Origin: Actinomadura litoris | GTDB taxonomy: Bacteria > Actinomycetota > Actinomycetes > Streptosporangiales > Streptosporangiaceae | Direction of reading: 5' to 3' | Assembly: GCF_009733595.1 (NCBI RefSeq) | Contig: NZ_WOFH01000019.1 | Location: 62,001 to 126,000, forward strand | DNA length: 64,000 nucleotides | Shown here: positions 24,782 through 34,393 of the stretch, piece by piece | How positions within the stretch are numbered: the first letter of the stretch is position 1 | Layout of the letters: each line of letters opens with the position of its first letter | The notes under the pieces: model-generated | What the model was told of the DNA's origin: nothing | Seen by the model: the letters and a program-made list of their open reading frames with translations, nothing else | Database searches by the model: none | Made by a program: the position numbers and the translations under genes

Positions 24782-25927
24782 ATGGGGCTGCGTGCGGCGA
24801 TCTCCCGGATCTACCGGGGCGAGATCAGCGCCGACATCGTCGGAAAGCCGAAGATCTGGTACTCGATCTCCGGGTTCCTGCTCGTGCTGTCGATCGCGGG
24901 CCTGCTCGTCCAGGGCCTCAACATCGGCGTGGAGTTCAAGGGCGGCTCGGTCTTCACCTTCAAGGCCTCCGGCCACTCGATCGAGGACGTGCGCGGCGCC
25001 GTCACCGGCGGCGGCGCCCACCAGGCGATCGTGCAGAAGGCCGGCGGCGACTGGCGGGTGACCACCGAGAGCCTGTCCTCCGCGCAGGTCACCGAGGTCA
25101 AGAAGAGCGTCACCCAGCGGCTGGACGTGCCGGAGAGCAAGGTCAGCACCCAGGTCGTCGGCGCCTCGTGGGGCGGTGAGATCCAGAAGAAGGCCTGGCA
25201 GGCGCTGGTCGTCTTCATGATCTTGATCATCGGCTACCTGTCGGTGGCGTTCGAGTGGCGGATGGCGCTGGCCGCGGTGGTCGCGCTCGTCCACGACCTG
25301 GTGATCACGGCGGGCGTCTACGCCTGGTCGGGCTTCGAGGTCACCCCCGCGACCCTGCTGGGCTTCCTGACGATCCTCGGGTACTCGCTGTACGACGCGG
25401 TGGTCGTCTTCGACATGATCAAGGAGGTCACCAAACCGCTCACGGCGGCCTCCAGGACGACCTACAGCGAGGCGGCGAACCAGGCGCTCAGCAGCACCCT
25501 CGTCCGCTCGCTGAACACCTCGCTGGTCGCGATCCTGCCGGTCGGGGCGATCCTGTTCATCGGCACCACGCTGTTCGGCGCGGGAACGCTGAAGGACCTG
25601 TCGCTCGCCCTGTTCGTCGGCATGATCATCGGTACGTACTCCTCGCTGTGCGTGGCGACGCCGCTGCTCGTCCAGCTCAAGGAGCGCGAGCCGAAGTACA
25701 AGCAGATCCGCGCCAACATCGCGCGCCGCGAGCACAGCGCGAAGCGGCAGGCCAAGGCCGCCAAGGTCACGCGGGCGACGGGGTCCTCCGACGAGGATGC
25801 CGACGACGATGACGACGACGGCGGCGCCGAGGACGTGAAGGCGAGCGTGACCGTCCGCAAGGTGGTGCAGCAGGGGCCGCGCCAGCAGCCCAAACGCGGC
25901 AGCCGCCAGCAGCGCCGAGGCAAGTAG
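24782..25927 (+). CDS. secF: Protein translocase subunit SecF
   Basis: 381-residue SecF, partner of SecD. It has an N-terminal membrane segment (SISGFLLVLSIAGLLV), the periplasmic domain beginning GLNIGVEFKGGS, and five C-terminal membrane segments with GYSLYDAVVVFDMIKE and the family RSLNTSLVAILPV. The cytoplasmic tail is long, with an acidic run (DEDADDDDDDGG) and a basic end. It lies 5 bp after secD and a strong terminator follows it. Confidence 0.97.
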   Translation: MGLRAAISRIYRGEISADIVGKPKIWYSISGFLLVLSIAGLLVQGLNIGVEFKGGSVFTFKASGHSIEDVRGAVTGGGAHQAIVQKAGGDWRVTTESLSSAQVTEVKKSVTQRLDVPESKVSTQVVGASWGGEIQKKAWQALVVFMILIIGYLSVAFEWRMALAAVVALVHDLVITAGVYAWSGFEVTPATLLGFLTILGYSLYDAVVVFDMIKEVTKPLTAASRTTYSEAANQALSSTLVRSLNTSLVAILPVGAILFIGTTLFGAGTLKDLSLALFVGMIIGTYSSLCVATPLLVQLKEREPKYKQIRANIARREHSAKRQAKAAKVTRATGSSDEDADDDDDDGGAEDVKASVTVRKVVQQGPRQQPKRGSRQQRRGK

Positions 25928-25948
25928 CGAAGATCGGATAGACACCGG

Positions 25949-25996
25949 CGGCCGTGCCGCGCCCCTCCCGACCGGGAGGGGACGCGCGCACGGCCG
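25949..25996 (+). terminator. Terminator after secF
   Basis: Nested stem: CGGCCGTGC (25949-25957) pairs with GCACGGCCG (25988-25996) and CCCCTCCC (25962-25969) with GGGAGGGG (25974-25981). TTCC follows. It separates secF from apt. Confidence 0.75.
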
Positions 25997-26073
25997 TTCC
26001 TTGAGCGGTGGAGTCCATCCTCAAGGGGACCAGCGGCATCCAGCACGGCGGTACCGAGCGCAGGGAGACGAGC

Positions 26074-26598
26074 GTGGACCTCGACAAGCTGATCCAGGAG
26101 CGGATCCGCGACGTGGACGACTATCCGAAGCCGGGTGTGCTCTTCAAGGACATCACCCCGCTGCTGGCCGACCATGTCGCGTTCGCGGGCGTGGTCGACG
26201 CGATCGTCAACCACCACGGCCGCGGCACCATCGACAAGATCGTCGGGATCGAGGCGCGCGGCTTCATCATCGCCGCGCCCGTCGCCTACCACTTCGGCGC
26301 GGGCTTCGTTCCGGTGCGCAAAAAGGGAAAGCTGCCCTCGCGGACCCACGAGGAGACCTATGATCTCGAATACGGGACCGAGACGATCGAGATGCACGTC
26401 GACGCCTTCGGCCCCGGCGACCGGGTGCTGATCGTCGACGACGTGCTGGCCACCGGTGGGACGGCCAGGGCGGCCGTCGATCTCGTCCGCCGAGGCGGCG
26501 GGGAGGTCGCCGGGATCAGCGTCCTGATCGAGCTTTCGTTCCTCCAGGGACGCCAGAGGCTCGGGAATGTGGACGTCCATTCGCTGGTTACGGTCTAG
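26074..26598 (+). CDS. apt: Adenine phosphoribosyltransferase
   Basis: 174-residue type I phosphoribosyltransferase that salvages adenine with PRPP to AMP. Motifs: DYPKPGVLFKDITPLL, GIEARGFI, KKGKLPS and the PRPP loop VLIVDDVLATGGT. The start is GTG 26074 with GGGAG eight bases upstream, giving the usual family N-terminus; an earlier GTG at 26008 would add 22 atypical residues. The apt-relA order is conserved in actinobacteria and links purine supply to (p)ppGpp control. Confidence 0.96.
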   Translation: MDLDKLIQERIRDVDDYPKPGVLFKDITPLLADHVAFAGVVDAIVNHHGRGTIDKIVGIEARGFIIAAPVAYHFGAGFVPVRKKGKLPSRTHEETYDLEYGTETIEMHVDAFGPGDRVLIVDDVLATGGTARAAVDLVRRGGGEVAGISVLIELSFLQGRQRLGNVDVHSLVTV

Positions 26599-26616
26599 CA
26601 CCAAAAAGGGGCCGGA

Positions 26617-26622
26617 TACACT
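26617..26622 (+). promoter_or_regulatory. Possible -10 box of relA
   Basis: TACACT, 73 bp before the relA GTG, fits TANNNT; no -35 box at proper spacing was found. It suggests that relA can be transcribed apart from apt. Confidence 0.25.
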
Positions 26623-26694
26623 GGCGAGATCCGGGCCGGTCGCGGCCCGCGGGACCGGTCGGCGCACCGGGCCCGCTCTGACCAGGGAGGCTGA

Positions 26695-29376
26695 GTGCCA
26701 GGTGAGGTGGTATCGACCGACGCGGTGACCGACGCCGCGGTGGATCTCGCGGCCGAGTCCCGCCCGGACCGGGGCGGCGCCGTGGACGAGACCGCCGAGG
26801 CGGCGGGAACGCCGCCCTCCGCCATGCCGCCGGCCAGACCGCCCGCCAGGCCATCCGCCCAGTCGCCGCCCGCCCGGTCGCCATCCGCGGGCTCCCCGCC
26901 CGCGGGGGCGTCGCCCCCGGGCCCGCCCGCCCTACCGGCCGCCGCGACATCGTCCGACCGGTCCTCCGCCGGCAGGGCGGCGTCCGACAGCACGCCGCCG
27001 CCGGGCACGGCGGCCTCCGAGAGGGCTCCCGAGAGAGCACCGTCCGACCGGCCCGCAGGGCCCGCCGCGACGCCCGGGAGCGCCGCCACCGCCGACGGCC
27101 CCGCCGGCGGGGGCCCGTCCGCCACGTCCACCACCATCCCGCCGTCCGCCGCCCGGGTGCGCCGCAGGCTCGCCAGGCTGGGCGCCCAGCGCGGTCCCAC
27201 TATGAACCCGGTACTCGAACCACTCATCAAGACGGTCCGCAACACCCATCCGAAGGCGGACCTCCGGCTGATCGAGCGCGCCTACGACGTCGCCGCGCAC
27301 TACCACCGGCACCAGAAGCGCAAGAGCGGCGACCCCTACATCACCCACCCGCTCGCGGTCGCGACGATCCTCGCCGAGCTCGGCATGAACACCGAGACCC
27401 TGTGCGCGGCGCTGCTGCACGACACCGTCGAGGACACCCCCTACACGCTGGAGGAGCTCGCCACCGACTTCGGCGACGAGATCGCCGCGCTGGTCGACGG
27501 CGTCACCAAGCTCGACAAGGTCAAGTACGGCGAGGCGGCGGAGGCCGAGACCGTCCGCAAGATGGTCGTGGCGATGTCGCGCGACATCCGCGTCCTGGTG
27601 ATCAAGCTCGGTGACCGGCTGCACAACATGCGCACGCTGCGCTACATGCCCCGGCACAAGCAGGAGAAGAAGGCCCGCGAGACGCTGGAGGTGTTCGCGC
27701 CGCTCGCGCACCGCCTCGGCATGAACACCCTCAAGTGGGAGCTGGAGGACCTCGCGTTCGCGACGATGTACCCCAAGCGGTTCGACGAGATCGCCCGCCT
27801 GGTGTCCGAGCGCGCCCCCCGCCGCGACGTCTACCTCCAGGAAGTGATCGAGAACGTCTCGACCGACCTGCGCGAGGCGCGGATCAAGGCGACCGTCACC
27901 GGGCGCCCCAAGCACTACTACTCGATCTACCAGAAGATGATCGCGCGGGACGTCAGCTTCGACGACATCTACGACCTGGTCGGCATCCGGGTCCTGGTGG
28001 ACAGCGTCCGCGACTGCTACGCCGCCCTCGGCTCGATCCACGCGCGGTGGAACCCGGTCCCCGGCCGGTTCAAGGACTACATCGCGATGCCGAAGTTCAA
28101 CATGTACCAGTCGCTGCACACGACGGTCATCGGCCCCGAGGGCAAGCCCGTCGAGCTCCAGATCCGCACCTGGGGCATGCACCGCCGCGCCGAGTACGGC
28201 GTCGCCGCGCACTGGAAGTACAAGGAGGAGACGGTCGGCGGCCGCAAGGCCGGCGACATGCAGTGGCTCCGCCAGCTCCTGGACTGGCAGAAGGAGACCG
28301 CCGACCCCGCCGAGTTCCTGGAGTCGCTGCGGTTCGACCTGTCGGTGTCGGAGGTCTTCGTCTTCACCCCGAAGGGCGACGTGATCGCGCTCCCGCAGGG
28401 CGCGACCCCGGTCGACTTCGCGTACGCGATCCACACCGAGGTCGGGCACCGATGTATCGGCGCCCGCGTCAACGGCCGCCTCGTCCCCCTCGAATCGACC
28501 CTCGACAACGGCGACACCGTCGAGGTGTTCACCTCCAAGTCGCAGGACGCGGGCCCGAGCCGCGACTGGCTGGGCTTCATCAAGAGCGCCCGCGCCCGCA
28601 ACAAGATCAAGCACTGGTTCTCCAAGGAGCGCCGCGACACCGCGATCGAGTCCGGCAAGGACTCCATCGCCCGCGCGATGCGCAAGCAGAACATGCCGCT
28701 CCAGCGCATGATGTCCGGTGAGGCGCTGCTCGCCCTCGCCCGCGACATGCGCTACACCGACGTCTCGTCGCTGTACGCGGCGGTCGGCGAGGGGCACGTG
28801 TCCGCGCAGACCGTCGTCCAGCGGCTCGTGGAGGCCCTCGGCGGCGTGGAGAGCGCCGAGGAGGACCTCGCCGAGATCGCCTTCCCGACGCGGCGCAAGC
28901 GGAACCGTCCCGCCGGCGACCCGGGTGTCGTCGTCGCCGACGACCCCGACGTGTGGGTGCGGCTGTCGCGCTGCTGCACGCCCGTCCCCGGCGACGACAT
29001 CGTCGGGTTCGTCACGCGCGGGCACGGCGTGTCGGTGCACCGCGCCGACTGCTCGAACATCGCGAGCCTGAAGTCCCAGCCCGACCGGCTGATCGACGTG
29101 AAGTGGTCCCCGGGCGAGGACTCGGTCTTCCTCGTGGCGATCCAGGTCGAGGCCCTCGACCGCCCCCGGCTGCTGTCGGACGTGACGCGCGTCCTGTCCG
29201 ACCAGCACGTCAACATCCTGTCGGCGTCGGTCACCACCACCCGCGACCGGGTCGCGGTGTCGCGCTTCACCTTCGAGATGGGCGATCCGAAGCACCTCGG
29301 CCATGTCCTGAAGGCCGTCCGGTCGATAGACGGCGTCTACGACGTCTACCGGGTGACCAGCGGCGCCACCCGGTAA
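26695..29376 (+). CDS. relA: Bifunctional (p)ppGpp synthetase/hydrolase RelA/SpoT
   Basis: 893-residue Rel enzyme making and degrading the stringent alarmone. Order: an N-terminal Pro/Ala/Ser-rich extension of about 165 residues, the hydrolase domain with HDTVEDT near residue 242, the synthetase domain (DIYDLVGIRVLVDSVRDCY, YIAMPKFNMYQSLHTTV), the TGS domain (EVFVFTPKGDVIALPQGATPVDFAYAIHTEVG), a zinc-finger-like Cys region (SRCCTPVPGDDIVGFVTRG) and the ACT domain. Both activities appear intact. The extension makes it about 100 residues longer than usual. GTG 26695 follows AGGGAGG. Confidence 0.97.
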   Translation: MPGEVVSTDAVTDAAVDLAAESRPDRGGAVDETAEAAGTPPSAMPPARPPARPSAQSPPARSPSAGSPPAGASPPGPPALPAAATSSDRSSAGRAASDSTPPPGTAASERAPERAPSDRPAGPAATPGSAATADGPAGGGPSATSTTIPPSAARVRRRLARLGAQRGPTMNPVLEPLIKTVRNTHPKADLRLIERAYDVAAHYHRHQKRKSGDPYITHPLAVATILAELGMNTETLCAALLHDTVEDTPYTLEELATDFGDEIAALVDGVTKLDKVKYGEAAEAETVRKMVVAMSRDIRVLVIKLGDRLHNMRTLRYMPRHKQEKKARETLEVFAPLAHRLGMNTLKWELEDLAFATMYPKRFDEIARLVSERAPRRDVYLQEVIENVSTDLREARIKATVTGRPKHYYSIYQKMIARDVSFDDIYDLVGIRVLVDSVRDCYAALGSIHARWNPVPGRFKDYIAMPKFNMYQSLHTTVIGPEGKPVELQIRTWGMHRRAEYGVAAHWKYKEETVGGRKAGDMQWLRQLLDWQKETADPAEFLESLRFDLSVSEVFVFTPKGDVIALPQGATPVDFAYAIHTEVGHRCIGARVNGRLVPLESTLDNGDTVEVFTSKSQDAGPSRDWLGFIKSARARNKIKHWFSKERRDTAIESGKDSIARAMRKQNMPLQRMMSGEALLALARDMRYTDVSSLYAAVGEGHVSAQTVVQRLVEALGGVESAEEDLAEIAFPTRRKRNRPAGDPGVVVADDPDVWVRLSRCCTPVPGDDIVGFVTRGHGVSVHRADCSNIASLKSQPDRLIDVKWSPGEDSVFLVAIQVEALDRPRLLSDVTRVLSDQHVNILSASVTTTRDRVAVSRFTFEMGDPKHLGHVLKAVRSIDGVYDVYRVTSGATR

Positions 29377-29417
29377 CACCGGCGGCGGGCCCCGGGGCGG
29401 ATCCGGGGCGGGTCCTC

Positions 29418-29446
29418 CAGGGCGACCGCGCTGAGCGGTCGCCCTG
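29418..29446. terminator. Bidirectional terminator between relA and aspS
   Basis: A perfect 12-bp stem (CAGGGCGACCGC at 29418-29429 with GCGGTCGCCCTG at 29435-29446) and a 5-nt loop lie between the two convergent stop codons. Confidence 0.75.
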
Positions 29447-29454
29447 AACCGTCC

Positions 29455-31278
29455 CTAGCCCTCGGCCTGGGCCTCGTCCTCGTCGGGGACCACGTCCACG
29501 CCCGCCTCCTCGCGCTGCCGCGCGGTGATCGTGGTGGGCGCGTCGGTCAGCGGGTCGGTGCCGGACGCCGCCTTGGGGAAGGCGATCACGTCGCGGATCG
29601 TGTCCTGGCGGGAGAGGAGCATGACGGTCCGGTCCCAGCCGAAGGCGATGCCGCCGTGCGGCGGCGGGCCGAACTTGAACGCCTCCAGCAGGTGCCCGAA
29701 CTGCGACTCGGCCTCCTGCTTGGACAGCCCGAGCACGTCGAACACCTGCTGCTGCGTCTCGGCGCGGTGGATACGCAGCGACCCGCCGCCGATCTCCGTG
29801 CCGTTCAGGACGAGGTCGTAGGCGTCGGCGAGCGCGGTGCCCGGGTCGTCCGCGAAGGAGTCGGCGAACTCCGGCTTGGGCGCGGTGAAGGGGTGGTGGA
29901 CCGACGTCCAGCCGATCTGCTCGCCCTTCTCGTCCTCGACGGGCTCGAAGATCGGCGCGTCCACGACCCAGACGAACTCCCAGGCCGACTGGTCGATCAG
30001 GTTCCCGCGCCGGCCGATCTCCAGGCGGGCCGCGCCGAGCAGCTCCTGCGTGGCGTGCCGCTTGCCGGCGCCGAAGAAGATCGCGTCGCCGGCGGCCGCG
30101 CCGGTCGCGGCGGCGAGCCCTGACTTCTCGGAGTCGGAGAGGTTCTTGGCGACCGGGCCGCCGAGCGTGCCGTCCTCGCCGACGAGCACGTAGGCGAGGC
30201 CGCGGGCGCCGCGCGCCTTCGCCCAGTCCTGCCAGCCGTCCAGCTCCTTGCGGGTCTGGGACGCGCCGCCCGGCATGACCACGGCGCCGACGTAGGGCGC
30301 CTGGAACACCCGGAACGAGGTGCCGGCGAAGTACTCGGTCAGGTCGGTCAGCTCGTTGCCGAACCGCAGGTCGGGCTTGTCGGAGCCGTAGCGGGCCATG
30401 GCGTCGGCGTAGGTGATGTGGGGGATCGGGCGGGGGATCTCGTATCCCGCGACGTCCTTCCAGAGCCGGGCGACGAGGTCCTCGCCGACCCGCAGGACGT
30501 CGTCCTGCTCGGCGAAGGACATCTCGATGTCGATCTGGGTGAACTCGGGCTGCCGGTCGGCGCGGAAGTCCTCGTCGCGGTAGCAGCGCGCGATCTGGTA
30601 GTAGCGCTCCATCCCGGCGACCATGAGGAGCTGCTTGAACAGCTGCGGCGACTGCGGCAGCGCGTACCAGTGGCCCGGGCGGAGCCGGACGGGCACGAGG
30701 AAGTCGCGGGCGCCCTCGGGCGTGGACCGGGTGAGGGTGGGGGTCTCGACGTTGACGAAGCCGTGCTCGCGCATCACCTCATGGGTGATGAAGGTCGCCT
30801 CCGAGCGGATCCGCATCGTCCGTGCGACCGCGTCGCGGCGCAGGTCCAGGTAGCGGTACCGGAGCCGGATCTCCTCGTTGACGTTGACGTCGCCCTCGAT
30901 CGGGAACGGCAGCGGCGCCGAGTCCGACAGGACCTCGATCTCGGTGGCGGCGACCTCGATGCCGCCGGTGGGCAGCTCCGGGTTCTCGTTGCCGGCGGGC
31001 CGCACCCGGACCTCGCCGGTGACCCGGACGCAGAACTCGGCGCGCAGGTCGTGCGCGACGCCGCTCACCACGGCCCCCGCGCCGCCCTCGGGGGCGGCCC
31101 CCGCGGCGTCCGGGCCGCCCTCCTCGCGGAACACCACCTGCGCGGTGCCGGACGCGTCGCGCAGGTCGATGAACGTGACGCCGCCGTGGTCGCGGCGGCG
31201 GCCCACCCAGCCGGCCAGCGTGACCTGCTGCCCGGCGTGCTCCTTGCGGAGCGTCCCCGCCTCGTGCGTGCGGATCAT
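29455..31278 (-). CDS. aspS: Aspartyl-tRNA synthetase (probably non-discriminating Asp/Asn)
   Basis: 607-residue bacterial-type class II synthetase with an N-terminal OB anticodon-binding domain (AGWVGRRRDHGGVTFIDLRD), motif 2 YRDEDFRADRQPEFTQIDIE, the bacterial GAD insertion, and motif 3 GIAFGWDRTVML. Many actinobacteria lack AsnRS and use a relaxed AspRS with GatCAB; that is known for the group and not shown here. ATG 31278 has GGAAAGG upstream and overlaps the hisS stop by 4 bp, so hisS-aspS are coupled. Confidence 0.96.
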   Translation of the reverse strand: MIRTHEAGTLRKEHAGQQVTLAGWVGRRRDHGGVTFIDLRDASGTAQVVFREEGGPDAAGAAPEGGAGAVVSGVAHDLRAEFCVRVTGEVRVRPAGNENPELPTGGIEVAATEIEVLSDSAPLPFPIEGDVNVNEEIRLRYRYLDLRRDAVARTMRIRSEATFITHEVMREHGFVNVETPTLTRSTPEGARDFLVPVRLRPGHWYALPQSPQLFKQLLMVAGMERYYQIARCYRDEDFRADRQPEFTQIDIEMSFAEQDDVLRVGEDLVARLWKDVAGYEIPRPIPHITYADAMARYGSDKPDLRFGNELTDLTEYFAGTSFRVFQAPYVGAVVMPGGASQTRKELDGWQDWAKARGARGLAYVLVGEDGTLGGPVAKNLSDSEKSGLAAATGAAAGDAIFFGAGKRHATQELLGAARLEIGRRGNLIDQSAWEFVWVVDAPIFEPVEDEKGEQIGWTSVHHPFTAPKPEFADSFADDPGTALADAYDLVLNGTEIGGGSLRIHRAETQQQVFDVLGLSKQEAESQFGHLLEAFKFGPPPHGGIAFGWDRTVMLLSRQDTIRDVIAFPKAASGTDPLTDAPTTITARQREEAGVDVVPDEDEAQAEG

Positions 31279-32543
31279 CTCGAAAGCCTTTCCTTCAACG
31301 TCGGGGTGATGTCGGCGAGGGGGACGGCGGTCTGCTCGCCCTCGGTCAGATCCTTGACCTGGGCGACGCCGTCCGAGATATCTCGCTCGCCGAGGATCAC
31401 GGCGTACCGGGCGCCCGACCGGTCCGCGTCCTTCATCGCGCCCTTGAGCCGCTTGCCCCCGAACGCCATGTCGGCGGCGATGCCCGCGCCGCGCAGTTCC
31501 GCCACGAGCGCGAACATCGCGCGCTCGGCCGCGTCGCCGAGCGGCACCCCGAACACCTCGCAGCGCGGCTTGGCGGCGAACGCGGCGCCCTCGGCCTCCA
31601 GCGCGAGCACGGTCCGGTCGAGGCCGAGGCCGAACCCGATGCCGGGCAGCGGCGGGCCGCCGATGTCCTCCGACAGGCCGTCGTAGCGCCCGCCGCCGCC
31701 GATGCCCGACTGCGCGCCGAGCATCGGGTGGTCGAACTCGTAGGTGGTGCGGGTGTAGTAGTCCAGGCCGCGGACGAGGGTGGGGGTGTCCTCCCAGCCG
31801 ATGCCGAGGTCGGCCAGCAGGCCGCGGACGCGGTCGTGGTGGTCCTTGCAGGCCGCGCACAGGTGGTCGGCCATCAGCGGCGCGCCCGCGAGCTGCTCGC
31901 GCACCCGGGGGCGCTTGTCGTCCAGGACGCGCAGCGGGTTGATCTCGATGCGGGCGCGGGTCGCCTCGTCCAGGTCGAGGCGGCGCAGGAAGTCCTGGAG
32001 CAGGGCCCGGTAGGCCGGGCGGCACTCCCGGCAGCCGAGCGAGTTCAGCAGCAGCCGCACCCGCGTCAGGCCGAGCGAGCGGTACCAGTTCGCGGCGATC
32101 GCGATCGTCTCGGCGTCGACCTGCGGGTCCTCGCTGCCGATCGCCTCCAGGTCGAGCTGGTAGAACTGCCGGTAGCGGCCCTGCTGCGGGCGCTCGGCGC
32201 GGAACGCGGGCCCGCTCGTCCACACCTTGACCGGCAGCGCGCCCTGCTTGTGCAGGTTGTTCTCCAGGACCGAGCGCAGCACGGTCGCGGTGAACTCCGG
32301 ACGCAGCGTCAGCGACCTGCCGCCGCGGTCCTCGAAGGTGTACATCTCCTTGGACACCACGTCGGTCGACTCGCCGACGCCCCGCCGGAACAGGTTGGTG
32401 TCCTCGAAGACGGCCAGCTCCAGGTAGCCGTAGCCGGCGAGGCGGGCCTGCTCGGCGAACGCCTCCCGGATGGCGTAGAAGAGGTCCGCGCGCGGCGGGA
32501 CGTATTCACTGACCCCCTTGGGGGCCTGAAAGCTCGAACTCAT
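31275..32543 (-). CDS. hisS: Histidyl-tRNA synthetase
   Basis: 422-residue class II synthetase. Motifs: FQAPKGVSEYVPP at the N-terminus, motif 2 GPAFRAERPQQGRYRQFYQLD, the HisA signature RGLDYYTRTTYEF, GIGGGGRYDGL, and the C-terminal anticodon-binding domain (VFGVPLGDAAERAMFALVAELRGAGI). It lies 12 bp downstream of the MBL gene and overlaps aspS, forming an MBL-hisS-aspS operon as in mycobacteria. Confidence 0.97.
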   Translation of the reverse strand: MSSSFQAPKGVSEYVPPRADLFYAIREAFAEQARLAGYGYLELAVFEDTNLFRRGVGESTDVVSKEMYTFEDRGGRSLTLRPEFTATVLRSVLENNLHKQGALPVKVWTSGPAFRAERPQQGRYRQFYQLDLEAIGSEDPQVDAETIAIAANWYRSLGLTRVRLLLNSLGCRECRPAYRALLQDFLRRLDLDEATRARIEINPLRVLDDKRPRVREQLAGAPLMADHLCAACKDHHDRVRGLLADLGIGWEDTPTLVRGLDYYTRTTYEFDHPMLGAQSGIGGGGRYDGLSEDIGGPPLPGIGFGLGLDRTVLALEAEGAAFAAKPRCEVFGVPLGDAAERAMFALVAELRGAGIAADMAFGGKRLKGAMKDADRSGARYAVILGERDISDGVAQVKDLTEGEQTAVPLADITPTLKERLSR

Positions 32544-32555
32544 GATCTTCTTGGC

Positions 32556-33284
32556 TCAGATTCCCTTGGTGGGCGCGTTCAGCGGTGCCTCGCCCGGCGA
32601 ACCCGGAGCGCCGCCCGGCGCGAGCCGCGTGAGGTAGGGGTTGGTCGCCCGCTCGCGGCCGATTGTGGTCTGCACGCCGTGGCCGGGCAGGACGGCGGTG
32701 TCGTCGGGACGCGCCAGGCACACCCGCCGCAGGCTCTCGGTCATCTCCTCGTCCGACCCGCCGGGCAGGTCGGTGCGGCCGATCGACCCGGCGAACAGCA
32801 GGTCGCCCGAGAACATCACCTCGGGGATCTCGGCGGTCGCGGGCGTCCGGAACGTCACCGAGCCCGGGGAGTGGCCGGGGGCGTGGTCGACGGTGAGGGT
32901 CAGCCCCGCCAGCTCCAGCGTCGTCCCGTCGGTGAGCTCGCGCACGTCGTCGGGCTCGCTCATCTCCAGGCCGCCGAGCAGCTGCTGGGCGGCGGCGAGG
33001 CTCAGCCCGCGGCCGGGGTCGCTGAGCAGGGCCCGGTCGTCCGGATGGATGTAGGCGGGGACGTCCCGGGCGCCGCAGACGGGGGCGACCGACATGACGT
33101 GGTCGAAATGGCCGTGCGTGATCAGCACCGCGACCGGCTTCAGCCGGTGCTCGCGGAGGATCTCCTCGATCCCGCCCCCGGCGTCCTGGCCCGGGTCGAC
33201 GATGACGCATTCCTCGCCCGCGGCGGGCGCCACGACGTAGCAGTTCGCGGCGAGCGATCCAGCGGGGAACCCGGCGACGAGCAC
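32556..33284 (-). CDS. MBL-fold metallo-hydrolase (glyoxalase II-like)
   Basis: 242-residue metallo-beta-lactamase-fold hydrolase. The metal motif THGHFDH (H57, H59, D61, H62) and later HAPGHSPGS and SGDLLFAGSIGRTDLPGG match the glyoxalase II subgroup, which hydrolyses thioesters such as S-lactoyl-thiols. In actinobacteria the thiol would be mycothiol; this is inferred. GTG 33284 is preceded by GAAGGAAGG. It is the first gene of the operon with hisS and aspS; the same neighbour is seen in mycobacteria (Rv2581c). Confidence 0.9.
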   Translation of the reverse strand: MLVAGFPAGSLAANCYVVAPAAGEECVIVDPGQDAGGGIEEILREHRLKPVAVLITHGHFDHVMSVAPVCGARDVPAYIHPDDRALLSDPGRGLSLAAAQQLLGGLEMSEPDDVRELTDGTTLELAGLTLTVDHAPGHSPGSVTFRTPATAEIPEVMFSGDLLFAGSIGRTDLPGGSDEEMTESLRRVCLARPDDTAVLPGHGVQTTIGRERATNPYLTRLAPGGAPGSPGEAPLNAPTKGI

Positions 33285-33525
33285 GGCCGTCCTTCCTTCG
33301 AACCATCTCGGATGGGCGTGTCCGAGGGTACCGGCGCGGCCGAGGCCACCGCGAACGAGATGCCGCGGCCGCCGTGTCGCGGAGCCTGCCGTGCGGGCTC
33401 GTGGCGGGCTCGTGGGGGGAGAGCAGGAGGGTTCCTCCATGTTCGTTCAGGGGGAGGGGCGCCCCGCGCGCGGTACCGCTACTATGCGCTGCACGTTCAC
33501 CTGATCACCGTGGAGAGGCAGGCCC

Positions 33526-34320
33526 GTGGCGGGGAAGGATCGCAAGAAGCAGCTCGCTCGGCAGCGCTACGAGCGCCAGGAGCAGCGCCGGCAGGCCGAG
33601 GCCGCCAGGGCCCGCCGGGTCAAGATCATAGGGTCCGTCGCGGGGGTGGTCGTCCTCGCGGGCGGCGGCACCGCGACCGCCGTGGTCATGAAGGACGACG
33701 ACAAGCCCAAGGCCAAGCCCGCGCCCGTGGCCTCGGGCTGCGCCTACAAGGCGGTCGACGCCGCGCAGGCCGCCGACTCCAAGAAGGTCGGCACGCCGCC
33801 CGGGAACCCCGCCTACACGGGGATGGTCCAGGCGACCGTCAAGACCGGCCAGGGCGACATCGTCATGTCGCTGGACGCGTCCAAGGCGCCCTGCACGGTG
33901 AACTCCTTCGGGTTCCTGGCGCAGAAGAACTACTTCGACAACACCCCGTGCCACCGGATCACCGGCGGGGGCTCCCTCAACGTGCTCCAGTGCGGCGACC
34001 CCAAGGGGACCGGACGCGGCGGGCCCGGCTACCAGTACGCCAACGAGAACACCACCGGCGCGAAGTACCCCAAGGGGACGCTCGCGATGGCGAACTCCGG
34101 CCCCGACACCAACGGCAGCCAGTTCTTCATGGTGTACGCCGATTCGCAGCTCCCGCCCGACTACACCGTGTTCGGGAAGATCACCAAGGGTGTCGAGGTG
34201 CTGGAGAAGGCGGCGAAGGCGGGCGTGGCGGACAACAAGCAGGAGAAGGGTCAGCCCGGCTTCGACGGCGCGCCCAAGGAGAAGGTCACGATCCAGGACG
34301 TAACGATCGTCGGGAAATAG
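33526..34320 (+). CDS. Membrane-anchored cyclophilin-type peptidyl-prolyl isomerase
   Basis: 264-residue cyclophilin with a very basic N-terminus, one membrane segment (about residues 33-53) and an extracytoplasmic PPIase domain from about residue 95. Core elements are FLAQKNYFDNTPCHRITGGG, GYQYANENT, GTLAMANSGPDTNGSQFFMVY and YTVFGKI. It should catalyse cis-trans proline isomerisation in exported proteins. Cys pairs near the start of the domain may form disulfides. GTG 33526 follows GGAGAGG. Its position divergent to the MBL gene and near relA matches mycobacterial ppiB (Rv2582). Confidence 0.93.
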   Translation: MAGKDRKKQLARQRYERQEQRRQAEAARARRVKIIGSVAGVVVLAGGGTATAVVMKDDDKPKAKPAPVASGCAYKAVDAAQAADSKKVGTPPGNPAYTGMVQATVKTGQGDIVMSLDASKAPCTVNSFGFLAQKNYFDNTPCHRITGGGSLNVLQCGDPKGTGRGGPGYQYANENTTGAKYPKGTLAMANSGPDTNGSQFFMVYADSQLPPDYTVFGKITKGVEVLEKAAKAGVADNKQEKGQPGFDGAPKEKVTIQDVTIVGK

Positions 34321-34393
34321 CCGAACGGGATACTAAGGTGTGGAGGGTCCGGTGGCCGAGAGCTCGATCGGACCTGCGATTCAGGAGGCAAGG

